A stretch of 64,000 nt of DNA from Pelobates cultripes (taxonomy: Eukaryota > Chordata > Amphibia > Anura > Pelobatidae): contig OW240924.1 in the NCBI GenBank assembly GCA_933207985.1, positions 66,211,576-66,275,575 on the forward strand, written 5' to 3'. Shown one piece after another: positions 11,283 to 21,700 of the stretch. A program made the position numbers and the translations under genes. Every line of letters begins with the position of its first letter. The first letter of the stretch is position 1. The notes below the pieces were generated by a model that was not told the origin of the DNA, made no database searches, and saw only the letters and a list, made by a program, of their open reading frames with translations.

Positions 11283-11910
11283 GGGGGGGACTCAGCACAA
11301 ACTCAAGACATCCTGGACGCAAATACGGTGACCCCCCACGGATGAGGACACTAAATTGGGACACTTGCATTTAAGAAAGGGTATCTTTGATCCAGGGAGT
11401 TGGGGGAGAGCGGGTTGGGAAGAGGGGTAGAGGGGAATATTCCTAACTGTTAATGATGCATGCTAATATAACCTGACGCTGACTGAATCGTATTTACTGC
11501 TATTCCTAATTGTACAGGCCCATTGTTTCCTAGAGGCATCAGATAGAAATAGTTTGTAGAACACCAACCGGACCCCATTGTATCAACTGGAAGTAGCGGT
11601 CCCTCAGGGAAAACAGTGAGGACACGCAGACTGGTATATAACCTAGACCTCAGTGCTTACAGTACCGCAGACATACAGATAACTTAAAGCCCTGACTAGT
11701 ATAGGCTGCACATACCCGCTTGCATCTGCCTGCCTAATCCAAGCTACGCACCCTATTCAGCCCTCACTTGCAGATACAAACGCACTTAGGTGCGCCTTCC
11801 CCCCTCACCCCCCTTATAGGTACTGGAGAGAATAGGGACGAAATGAAGGAAGTGAGTATCGAATAAATTGCGCATGATCATGGGAGCCGGAGCTCTAGGG
11901 ATAGTTATAG

Positions 11911-11938
11911 TTTTTTTTTTTGAAATTTGTAGTTTATT
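11911..11938 (-). terminator. Polyadenylation signal and A-tail of L1 C
   Basis: On the sense (reverse) strand, AATAAA (11938-11933) is followed 11 bp later by an A-run (plus-strand T-run 11911-11921). The last four T of the plus-strand run's left edge overlap the target duplication, so the true tail is at least 7 A. A tail this short may reflect loss since insertion. Confidence 0.8.
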
Positions 11939-11954
11939 GGTTTTCCACAAGTGT

Positions 11955-12022
11955 AAATGGGCGGGGGGAAGGGGAGAGGGTACAGAAAAAAGAAGGAGGA
12001 GGGATGGAGGGAGGGGGGGGAC
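11955..12022. repeat. G-rich tract opposite the 3'UTR of L1 C
   Basis: The plus strand shows repeated G-runs (GGGGGGAAGGGGAGAGGG, then GGAGGAGGGATGGAGGGAGG and a longer G-run). The tract lies in the 3' untranslated region of element C but the G-rich strand is antisense to the element. Four or more closely spaced G-runs could form a quadruplex. Confidence 0.7.
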
Positions 12023-12349
12023 AGTCACGATACCATGAGTCACATGTTGAGCGATGGGTATGCCTTTACATTATTTACACAGTTACAGTTCTTACGCAGT
12101 TACATTGCTTACAGTTGCGTATATTAGTTCGTTTTTACACAATAGTTACGTCAGTCACACAATAGTTACACAATTTACACAATAGTTACACAATAGTTAC
12201 ACCATAGTCGGGGACCTCTCTATGGTAGTCGCCTAGCTAGCCACTATTCCAGCCACGATGTATGCTATTCTGTCTGTCTCTTAGTTCCTCACTGCCTGAC
12301 TGTCCTAGTCCTGCGGTTTGCTCTTGGGTCGCTACAGCGTCCTACTATA

Positions 12350-15300
12350 TTAGGCGTTGGGGTTAGCCTTTCTCCAGGTGCGCCATTGGTCCCAAGCCCC
12401 TCCAAGGCTGCCTGAGCCAGAGCGCGTCCCGGAAAAACTGGTTTCATAGATTGCCTGGTTATCTATATCCTGAATAAGGTTTGGGATATGGGGGGCCTCA
12501 TTTGTTTTCCAGGATCTGGCTATTAGTTTTTGTGCGGTCAGCAGTATATGGTATATTAGTTTTCTCGACTGTTTGGGTACTTCCCTAGGGACGTCCAATA
12601 GCAAAAAGGGCCTGGGTTCAAAAGGTATTTTGATTTTTGTGGTGTCAGCAATTAGTTTTTGGACATCTCCCCAGTACCTAATTAATCGTGGGCAACGCCA
12701 CCATATGTGAAGGACTGACCCCGCCTCTTGTTTGCATCTCCAGCACATCGGAGATGAGTGAGGATACAGTTTATGTAGGCGAAGCGGCACCATATACCAC
12801 CTGTATATTGTTTTCTGGTATTGCTCCATGAGGGAGGCAGATTTGACCAGCTTTCTAACGGAGGATGTGAGAGTTTTCCACTGATTATCAGTGATGGAGG
12901 TTTGAAGGTCCATTTCCCATTGGCTTGCCTGTGTGGAGCCCGGTAGGGACTGGTATGGCAGAATTAGTTTATAGCAATTGGAGAGTGGCTTATAAAGTGG
13001 AGGAATTTTGCCCGTGATACCTATTTGTTCCCAGGTGGAGGGGTCTCCCATTTTATTTGATTCTACTTTGTTGTCCTTGTTGAGTTTGTGCAGGAAGGAT
13101 TTAAGTTGGATGTATGAGTATTGTGAGGTGTGTGGGATATTGTAGGTTCTACTGAGACGCTCGAAGCTCATTAGTCCACCTGGGTCATAGGCTTGGGACA
13201 GGAAGGAGATACCTTTCTCTTTCCATGGGGTGGCATGGAAGGTGGGGATGCAGTACGTGATGGCCTCGATGGGCGTCGCCATTGAGAGGGGGCGGGCCGT
13301 TTCGAATTTCGTTCTATGTAAGTCCCAAGTTTGCAGTGCTAGGTGAAGTTGTAACGGTATCAGCGGAATAGGTGGTCTGCTCTTGTTAGGTAGCCATAGC
13401 AGGTTGGCGACTAGGAAAGGTTTAATAGCTAGGTTTTCTAGGGTCACCCATTGTGGTCGGTTATCTTTAGTTAGGTGGTTCAATAGGGGCGCTAGGACCG
13501 CAGCCTGGTAGTAGTGTTTTACATTCGGGAATGCCATACCTCCACGCCCTATGGGGGCCGACAATAGTTTGTTGGAGACCCTTGCCCGTCCCTTGCCCCA
13601 GATAAACTGGAGGAGCATAGACTGTATGGTTTTAAAATAGGATTGTGGAACTTTCAAGGGGAGGTTCCTAAACACATATTGTAGTTTCGGTAATACGGTC
13701 ATTTTAATTGCGACAATGCGCTCCGTCCAGGTAAGGAACAGTTTGCCCCAACCCCGTAACAGGGCCAAGCATTCAGTCCAGACTCTGGTATAATTGGTAG
13801 GGAACATGTCAGAGGACTTCCTAGTGAACGTCAGGCCTAGGTATTTTATATCATTTTTTCTCCACTCGAATTGGTAATCTTTGCGTAGTTGCGCTAGGAC
13901 CTGTGGGTCCAAGCGCAGCCCCAATGCCTGGGTTTTAGTTGCGTTTAGGGAATAGTAGGAGAGTTTCCCATATTTGTCAATGAGCTTCATGATGTGAGGG
14001 AGGGATTTATCTGGTTGGCAGACATATAGTAGGATATCGTCAGCGAATGCGCTGATCTTGATGTGCTGGTCCTGCCAGGTGATGCCTTTTATGTCTGGGT
14101 GTGATCTAATGGCAACTAGTAGCGGCTCCAAGGCCAATACATACAACAGAGGTGACAAAGGGCATCCCTGTCGGGTGCCATTCGTGATTTTGAATGGATC
14201 TGATTTAAATCCCGCTTGTAGCACCTGGGCCCTAGGGTGGCTATATAGAGCGAATACCTGTTGAATGAACTGTTGTGGGAACCCAAACACTGAGAGAACC
14301 TGCCGTAGGAAGGGCCAGCCCAGGCGGTCGAACGCTTTTTCAGCATCCAAGGCTAAGAGCAACCCGCCCGGGCCAGACCTCCGCATCTGCTCCATGAGCA
14401 GGGACAATTTCCGGGTATTATCGAGTCCCTGCCTCCCCATCACAAACCCCGTTTGGTCGTCATGGATGATTGAGGGTAGTATTTTGCCCAATCTGGAGGC
14501 CAAGATTTTTGCATAAATCTTAGCATCCGTATTTAGCAGGGATATTGGCCTGAAATTCTTACATTGATCCGGGGGCTTTCCTGGCTTTGGCAGCGTAACT
14601 ATGGTCACGAGTAGCATTTCGGAAGGAAGCTCCCCTTTCTCTGAGGCTGCCTGGAACACTTTAACTAGTCTGGGACCCAGTACCTCTGCAAACGTCTTAT
14701 AGTACAGGTTGGGGAGGCCGTCTGCTCCTGGGGACTTGCCTGGGGGAAGGTGTTGTATCGTATGGAGCACCTCCTGCAGTGTAATAGGTTGGAGTAATAG
14801 ATCCAATTGGGATTGATTAATTCGTGGGAGGTGAAGGTGGGACAGAAACTCCGTTATGTTGTCGTTTTCTATGGGGGGGATTTCGGGTTTGTCTCCCAGG
14901 TTGTACAGGTCGGAGTAGTATTTTGCAAACTCCTGGGTAATATCTAATGGGTTTTGTAGTTTAGTACCGTCTGGGCCCTGTATGTATGCTACTTTGGCGG
15001 CCGCCAATTTCTCTCTCAGCCTATTAGCTAATTGTTTATTAGATTTCCCACTGTGGTGGTAATGGGTCGCTTTCAGTTTAAGTAAGAAATAGGACGTTTT
15101 GGCTGCGTGCATTTCGGTAAGTTTGTCCGTTAGAGTTTGGATTTGTTGTGCGAGAGTGTGTGAAGGTGTCTGCTTATTTTGTGCAGTGATAATTGCCAAT
15201 TGTTTTTGGCAGTCCATTATAGTCAATTGTTTGTTTTTCTTTTTAAGGTATGAGGAGCGTCTAATGAACAGGCCTCTTACTACAGCTTTGTGTGCCAACC

Positions 15301-16162
15301 ATACCATGACATCGGGTGTCTCCCCCTCAGAATTTGTTAGGAAGTACTGGGAAAGTTCACCTGCCACTTGGTCTACAAAGGTTTTATCCTGCAGTAAAGA
15401 TTCATTTAGTCTCCAATTCCCTCTACCTTTAAACTGAAATTTGTCGTACAACTCTAGGGTCACTGGGCTGTGGTCCGACCACGTTATGTCTCCCATAACA
15501 CACCCTGAGGTCTGCGCCAGTGTGGACTGATCCACATAAAAGGTGTCAATGAGAGTATACGTGTTGTGTACCTTAGAGTGAAATGAGTAATCCCGTTCAC
15601 TAGGGTGAAGTACTCTCCAACTATCATATAGATTATGCAATAAGAGTATTTTGGACAGTTTCTTGCTCGTGGAAACTAGGCTCGCTCTTCTAGGCCCCTT
15701 CAAGGTGGCGGTTGAGTCAATGTCTGGAGACGTTATGAAGTTAAAGTCACCACACATCACCAATCCTCCCTGCCTCAGTTTATCTATTTCATTAAGTATG
15801 CGTCTTAGGAACCTCTCCGCTCCAGTGTTGGGAAAATATACCGAGGACAACGTGTATTGAACATTATTGAATAGGCCCACAAGAATGATATACCTTCCCT
15901 GGGTGTCTATGGAGATTGCTTGCTCCTGGAACGCTATGTCTTTGTGTATGAGGATGGAAACTCCTTTCGACTTATTATCTGAAAGGGCATGGTACTGTGT
16001 GGGATACAGTTTGGCGAAAATTGAAGGGGTTCGAGGTTTCATGAAGTGCGTTTCCTGAACACACGCTATATCTATCTCACTTTTCTTAAGATCCTGCAGT
16101 AGTAGCCTGCGTTTCCCCGGGGAGTTTAGACCTTTTACATTGTATGTTAAAATTTTAACCAT
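12350..16162 (-). CDS. L1 ORF2: endonuclease-reverse transcriptase, intact
   Basis: A 1270-residue uninterrupted frame starting at MVKILTYNVKGLNS and ending in an ordinary stop. The N-terminal APE-type endonuclease shows the expected residues: N8, E37 in VQETHF, D138/N140 in GDFN, and SDH at 228-230. The reverse transcriptase follows (GADGLPNLYYKTF, RPISLLNTDAKIYA, DAEKAFDR, NGTRQGCPLSPLL), with catalytic FADD at residues 706-709 (14047-14036). A C-terminal cysteine motif starts CWRC at 1140-1143 and continues HIWWRC. Length and order are those of L1 ORF2 proteins. It nicks the target at TT/AAAA and primes reverse transcription of its own RNA. All visible catalytic residues are present. Plus-strand open frames across this span are shadows. 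Confidence 0.93.
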   Translation of the reverse strand: MVKILTYNVKGLNSPGKRRLLLQDLKKSEIDIACVQETHFMKPRTPSIFAKLYPTQYHALSDNKSKGVSILIHKDIAFQEQAISIDTQGRYIILVGLFNNVQYTLSSVYFPNTGAERFLRRILNEIDKLRQGGLVMCGDFNFITSPDIDSTATLKGPRRASLVSTSKKLSKILLLHNLYDSWRVLHPSERDYSFHSKVHNTYTLIDTFYVDQSTLAQTSGCVMGDITWSDHSPVTLELYDKFQFKGRGNWRLNESLLQDKTFVDQVAGELSQYFLTNSEGETPDVMVWLAHKAVVRGLFIRRSSYLKKKNKQLTIMDCQKQLAIITAQNKQTPSHTLAQQIQTLTDKLTEMHAAKTSYFLLKLKATHYHHSGKSNKQLANRLREKLAAAKVAYIQGPDGTKLQNPLDITQEFAKYYSDLYNLGDKPEIPPIENDNITEFLSHLHLPRINQSQLDLLLQPITLQEVLHTIQHLPPGKSPGADGLPNLYYKTFAEVLGPRLVKVFQAASEKGELPSEMLLVTIVTLPKPGKPPDQCKNFRPISLLNTDAKIYAKILASRLGKILPSIIHDDQTGFVMGRQGLDNTRKLSLLMEQMRRSGPGGLLLALDAEKAFDRLGWPFLRQVLSVFGFPQQFIQQVFALYSHPRAQVLQAGFKSDPFKITNGTRQGCPLSPLLYVLALEPLLVAIRSHPDIKGITWQDQHIKISAFADDILLYVCQPDKSLPHIMKLIDKYGKLSYYSLNATKTQALGLRLDPQVLAQLRKDYQFEWRKNDIKYLGLTFTRKSSDMFPTNYTRVWTECLALLRGWGKLFLTWTERIVAIKMTVLPKLQYVFRNLPLKVPQSYFKTIQSMLLQFIWGKGRARVSNKLLSAPIGRGGMAFPNVKHYYQAAVLAPLLNHLTKDNRPQWVTLENLAIKPFLVANLLWLPNKSRPPIPLIPLQLHLALQTWDLHRTKFETARPLSMATPIEAITYCIPTFHATPWKEKGISFLSQAYDPGGLMSFERLSRTYNIPHTSQYSYIQLKSFLHKLNKDNKVESNKMGDPSTWEQIGITGKIPPLYKPLSNCYKLILPYQSLPGSTQASQWEMDLQTSITDNQWKTLTSSVRKLVKSASLMEQYQKTIYRWYMVPLRLHKLYPHSSPMCWRCKQEAGSVLHIWWRCPRLIRYWGDVQKLIADTTKIKIPFEPRPFLLLDVPREVPKQSRKLIYHILLTAQKLIARSWKTNEAPHIPNLIQDIDNQAIYETSFSGTRSGSGSLGGAWDQWRTWRKANPNA

Positions 16163-16821
16163 TGTGAAGTAGGCAAGGTATGGGCTCTTTTAGACCTGGT
16201 CTTTGGTACCAGAAGAGTTGTAAAAACAGTGATTTGTTCCAGCAGTACGCATCTGCTATATCTTTTTTTTGAGCTGTATGGATCGCGACTGGGGGGAGCT
16301 GGTGTGGGATAGGGCGAAGGGTGAGTAAGTGGGCAGGGTGGGTTGGGGAGAACTGGTGGGTGACACACCCAACTCGGCTCCAAAATGTGGGGCCGTGTGA
16401 CCTTACTTATCGAGTAAGTATGGCTGGTGGGGGTAGTGGTGATGAAGTGTCTACTCATAGTGAACTATCACCATGAAACCAGTGGGGCAGTCTTACGCTT
16501 ATTTATACTATCAGTAAGTCATAAATTATAATCACAAGATTTCGAAGTAGCTTATCCACTAACTAAGTCCAACCACATTACACAGTATCATTCTACATTT
16601 TATCGACATTTGTGCTCACGTCCCCGTGAGAGGACTGTTAAAGGCTTGGTGGGCAGCGTCATATTCTAGCCAGCAATCCTTGCTGCTTAGTCTACGGAAC
16701 CATTTTGTACCCGCTACATTGATGCGGTAAACTTAACTATCTCTAATATAACTAGTAACATAACATCAAGATTAAATAGGGCATATTTAGTTACGTATAT
16801 CATCGGAGGTTACCAGTCTTT
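16163..16821 (-). other. ORF1-ORF2 spacer of L1 C
   Basis: A 659-bp non-coding interval between the two L1 frames. It is much longer than the roughly 60-bp spacer of mammalian L1. How ORF2 is translated from the bicistronic RNA in this family is not evident from the sequence; no obvious overlap or termination-reinitiation arrangement is seen. Confidence 0.7.
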
Positions 16822-17796
16822 TCATTTGACAGTCCACTCTGGTGACTTCCTTGGCATCGCTGTTGTCTTGGCTGGTTCTGGTGTCGGTGTAGGGAGCCCC
16901 CAGTCACCCATTTTCTGGATACCTTGTTTCGTGTTGGTAATAGAATGTATCGCTCCTTGGTGGGAGACCAAAAGCTTAGCAGGGAACCCCCATCGGTAGC
17001 TCAGGTTGTGCTCGCGTAGGATGGAGGTGATCGGCGACATTGACTTCCTGAACTGCAGTGTATCCGCTGACAGGTCCGCGAAGATTTTGACTGTGCTGTA
17101 TTCTTTCGGCATGCCCGAATTCCTGCTAACTCGCATGAGCTTGTCTTTTGCGTGGAAGAAATGTATCCTGGCAATTACATCTCTCTCAGCCGTTTGCGGC
17201 AAGTGTTTCGGCCTGCGTAGCCTGTGTGCTCTGTCTATAATCAGTTGGTCCGGATGGATTTCTGGGACCAGGCACTGGAACATGTCTGACAAGTAATTAT
17301 GCAGTTCGTCATTAGTAACGGTTTCCGTGATTCCCCTGAACCGGAGATTGTTTCTCCTCGCCCTGTCTTCTATGTCAGCCAGTTTTAGCCTATGCGCTTC
17401 CAGACTTACTTCAAATTCCTGGAGTTTGTCTGCCAAGCTGTTGTGAGCCTCCGCATATTCGTCCATCTTGGACTCCATTTGAGCTGTGCGAGTCCCAATA
17501 TCTTGTATATCCTTCTGTAAGTCTGCTGTCATAGCTTGTATTTGCAGCTGCATATTTTTCTGTATGGTGTCTGAGAATTCTGACATTAGTGAGCGCATTC
17601 CCCTCACAGTGAGTGGTTGATCTTCTGCACTTTGTGTGGGAGATGAGCGAGGTGAGAAGGAGTGTTCCTGTGGTCCCGGGTCGCCGCCATCTTGTGCAGG
17701 CTCTTCTCCCTCATGCTGTCTGGAGGCCGCGATTTTCGCGCCGAAAAAGGAGGCTCGTTCCGCTTTCCCCGTTTTGGATTTGGGTCTGTGGGCCAT
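16822..17796 (-). CDS. L1 ORF1: RNA-binding coiled-coil protein, intact
   Basis: A 324-residue frame starting MAHRPKSKTGK. A basic, low-complexity head (1-65) leads into a long predicted coiled coil (about 70-148, ending in DIEDRARRNN), then an RRM-type core beginning RNNLRFRGI (148-156) with a second strand RDVIARIHFF (205-214), then a C-terminal domain to about residue 300 and a proline-rich tail. This order matches L1 ORF1 proteins, which trimerise, coat the L1 RNA and act as nucleic acid chaperones. It lies upstream of ORF2 in the same element. No break is visible. Confidence 0.9.
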   Translation of the reverse strand: MAHRPKSKTGKAERASFFGAKIAASRQHEGEEPAQDGGDPGPQEHSFSPRSSPTQSAEDQPLTVRGMRSLMSEFSDTIQKNMQLQIQAMTADLQKDIQDIGTRTAQMESKMDEYAEAHNSLADKLQEFEVSLEAHRLKLADIEDRARRNNLRFRGITETVTNDELHNYLSDMFQCLVPEIHPDQLIIDRAHRLRRPKHLPQTAERDVIARIHFFHAKDKLMRVSRNSGMPKEYSTVKIFADLSADTLQFRKSMSPITSILREHNLSYRWGFPAKLLVSHQGAIHSITNTKQGIQKMGDWGLPTPTPEPAKTTAMPRKSPEWTVK

Positions 17797-17928
17797 TGCG
17801 CACTTAAGCCCCCTGTACTTGGTGTAATAATTGCTCGGTATACCGCTTATTTATCGCCCGCTCTGGTTTCTATGCAGGGAGCTGCTCCTACATGCGACCG
17901 CTCAGCTCCGGCGGCAAGCCACGCCCCC
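17797..17928 (-). promoter_or_regulatory. 5' untranslated region of L1 C
   Basis: The 132 bp between the right target duplication and ORF1 are GC-rich; sense reading starts GGGGGCGTGGCTTGCCGCCG. L1 elements carry an internal promoter in this position. The leader is short compared with mammalian L1 (about 900 bp in human), so if it contains the full promoter it is compact. The sense GGGCGTGG resembles an Sp/KLF-type site; this is inference only. Confidence 0.55.
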
Positions 17929-18791
17929 GGGATAGTTATAGTTTTAAGACGAGTCAGGGTGCTTTAACCATGACACGACACCAATACTGGATCTGAGGAG
18001 GCCACCACTCCACAACCCGGTGGATATGGGAGGTTGACGTGGGGCGACCGGTGCGAATGGACGTGGGAGTGGTGTTCGCTGCTGGGGGAGAAGCGAATGG
18101 GGAATGACGGGATGTTCTGGATTAAGGAAATGCTATCTTAATCGTGACACTTGTAAATATGTTAATTTGTTAATTTGATGTTAATGCTTAAATGCCTTGA
18201 ATATGAATACACAATACATGTTAGCTGCAGCCACTCACTCAGCTAAGATTTTGGGGGTCGCGGCGGAAAGGAGAACCCCATGTATACTCTTTGACACCTT
18301 ATCTGGGCGGAGCTCGAGTCACGTTCCCTAACACATACACTCGCGCTGAGGTCTGTGGCCAGGCTACGGGGTGTCTCGTCTCTTGGGCTGGTACCAGAGT
18401 GGGCGCCTGTTAGCGCTGGTCACTGCGCGAGACCTCCCCCTACCCTGTAGAGGGAGTGCGGATCTGGGACATTACCGGATTCAGAGGGGATACCTACACT
18501 AAAGGGTATACACCTCCTTTTCGATCTTAACTTTCACACAACACATCCGGCTCCATACTCGGGCACTGGGCCCCGGACTCCGGACTTGTTGCACCTGTCG
18601 CAACCCCCTATTTACGGTTCCCTCCCATACACTTAACCCTCGCCTCCCTCCACCTACCTCCCCTGCCCCTCCTCCGCACCTCGGCCCATCCTGTGCCTCG
18701 GACGCGTGGTCCCCCCTTGGGGCGGCGGAGCATTGGGAGAGACTACGGGTCCGACACTGGTCTGGAGAGGTTCCCAACATACATAGAGAAA

Positions 18792-21700
18792 ATGACCTAC
18801 CAAAGCGCACCGTTGAAGATCATCACACAGAATTGCAGAGGACTCAATATCCCTGAACGTAGGACACACCTGCTACGAGAATTGAGGAAAAAACACGTAG
18901 CGATAGCAATGCTCCAAGAAACGCATTTCAAGGAAGGATCGTCCCCAAGAATACGGAACAAGCATTATCCTAACAACTACTTCTGCAACCACCCGACGGC
19001 TCATAAATCTGGAGTGGCCATACTATTAGCCGCTGAGCTAGAGTTCAAAGAACTAGAACATTTACAGGACTCACAAGGAAGATACCTCTTCCTTAAAGGC
19101 ACTATAGCAGACAGGATATACACAATAGCAACCATCTATGTGCCCAATAAAAGACAGGCCCCATTCCTCCGAAATGTGTTACAACAACTGGAGGAATTCA
19201 CGGATGGGATACTATTGGTAGGAGGCGACTTCAACACTCCACTCGATCCTACACTGGACTCCTCCACAGGTCATAGTTGCCTCTCACAACATAACATTAG
19301 ATCCATCCGACAGTCGTTGGAGGCCCTGAGGCTAGTGTACTGTTGGAGAACGCTTCACCCCACAGTGAAGGACTTCACCTACTTTTCCGCCCTTCACGAT
19401 CGATATTCCCGTATAGACTATATCCTTACTGCTCAGGAAGGACTTTCCCACCTGCGCGGAGCTAAGATCGAGACTGGCACCTGGTCGGACCATGGATCGG
19501 TCGAGATAGAACTGGACTCACCCCTGTACAGACCAAAGGCGTGGACCTGGAGACTTAACGAAGCTCTACTGCTAGACCCAGATACCAAGGAACAAATTCA
19601 AAAAGCACTGGAACAATACTTTAGGGAAAATGACTCCCCAGAGACCTCCCCAATATCCATATGGGAAGCCCACAAGAGTGTGATACGAGGTGAACTTATA
19701 CGCATCGCCTCTCGGAAACGGAAGGCATTTATGCATGAAATGGTGGATTTGTATCACTCTATATCGACCCTGGAACGCCAACACAAACGCTCCCAGATAA
19801 ATGCAGTTTACGGAGAATTGATGGAACACAGACGAAAACTCAAAGACCTAATCTTGAAAAGGCATCTTCGAGCCGTACAACGCACAAAGAGCTTTTACTA
19901 CGTACACGCCAATAAAGGAGGTAAATTCCTGGCGAAACTGCTGAAAGGCCCTTTGCCCCATAGACAAATACGCAGGATTCGCCTGGCTTCGGGGGAGATC
20001 TCCCCCTTTCCAGAGAAAATCGCAGGGGAATTTCGGGCCTTTTACGAGCTCCTCTATAATTTGTATGCGCCTAAAGAGGCCACCGAAGCCGCGAGAGAAA
20101 ATGGGAAAATACAGGACTACCTATCCAACACAATCACAAACACAATCAATCAAGACTCGGCAACACAGCTGGACACACCAATCACAGTGGAGGAATTAGC
20201 CGCAGCCCTTAAGTCATCTAAAACTGGCAAGGCTCCAGGTCCGGACGGCATCTCCACGGGATACTATAAAACCTTCTCAGGAATACTGTTGCCCTGGCTC
20301 ACCAAGGCACTCAACGTGGTTGGTGAGGGGGGAGAACTGGGGGGGGGAGTCCCTATCAGCCACCATTACAGTCCTACTTAAACCAGGGAAAGATCCACTC
20401 CATTGCAGCAGCTATCGACCGATTTCGCTACTAAATGTGGACGCTAAATTGTTCACGAAAACACTAGCGACCAGAATTAAACATCTCCTCCCCGATTTGA
20501 TACACGAGGACCAGACGGGATTCATCCCGTAGCACCCTACGACTTTTCTCTATCCAACACCACGCGAGGAAACTGGGGACCCGGTTGCTATTGTTATCAA
20601 CAGATGCAGAAAAAGCATTTGACCGGGTCAATTGGACATATATGCTGGCAACACTGAAACGACTAGGCTGTGGCCAGAGACTCCTCACGTGGATATCTGC
20701 CATTTATAGCAAACCGCGCGCATCAGTGCGGATCAATGGGGCTACGACCGCGGACTTTGCGATCAACAATGGGACCCGGCAGGGATGCCCAGTATCACCG
20801 TTGCTGTTCGCAATGACCCTGGAGCCACTATTACAGGCAATCCGCCAAAATCCGGACATACAAGGATATAATTGGCAGGGAGCACAGCACAAAGTTGCCG
20901 CATATGCAGGTGACCTCCTCTTCTTTGTCCGTAACCCTAGGATCACTATGCCGTGCCTTCTCTCCGAGTTTAACAGATTTGGCCAGATATCGGGATTTAA
21001 ACTTAACATCTCGAAATGCGAGGTCCTGAATTTAACAATCCCCACAGATGAATACCGCTCTTTAGAATCGGAATTTGGGTTCCACTGGTGCCACGACAAG
21101 ATGAAATATCTGGGCATCTGGGTAACCACGAACCCGGGGAATATATATCACTATAACTTTACACCCTTATTAAAGAGGATACTTGCAGACCTGTCCAAGT
21201 GGTCTCTCCCTAACATAACGTGGCATGGGAGGATTGCGGTGATTAAAATGAATATCCTCCCGAGAATCCTATACCTCATGCAAACCATACCCCTCGCACT
21301 TCCTCCAACCTTTTTCTCCACCCTGAAAACGGCGGTGATCAAATTTGTCTGGCGAGGAGGAAGATCCAGGATTAGACACGACATTATCTGCCGACCTAGA
21401 ATTTGCGGAGGACTAGCGCTTCCGGATTTTAGGAAATATCATCAGGCCACGATCATGCATCGCGTACTAGATTGGCACGCAACACAGAAAATTAAACAAT
21501 GGGTTGTACTCGACAGGGGCCTCATTGGACCAACGTTGGAGACGAAAATCTGGGGGGGTCCTGAAAGATCGCTCTCCCACCCTGCAGAGGAAGGATTGAT
21601 CCTGCAGACAATATATGGATGGAAAACACTGAGGACTCAAGACCACGTGTCCCCTATGCCGAGCCCAATGATACCGATCACGTATAACACAGCCGTTGGG

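Larger units (their letters stand above)
11898..17945 (-). mobile_element. Full-length L1 element C with 17-bp TSD
   Basis: A complete L1-type retrotransposon on the reverse strand. Reading in sense: 5' region from 17928, ORF1 (17796-16822), a 659-bp spacer, ORF2 (16162-12350), a 3' untranslated region, AATAAA (11938-11933) and a short A-tail. The perfect 17-bp duplication GGGATAGTTATAGTTTT lies at 11898-11914 and 17929-17945. On the nicked strand the junction reads CTT/AAAAC, the classical L1 endonuclease site TT/AAAA. Both frames are open and the duplication has no mismatch, so this is a young insertion and possibly still competent. It lies antisense inside element A. Confidence 0.9.

Noticed and set aside
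14058..17967. Plus-strand open frames of 60-112 codons across element C
   Set aside because: They lie opposite the intact L1 ORF1 and ORF2 and have no motifs; they are antisense shadows.
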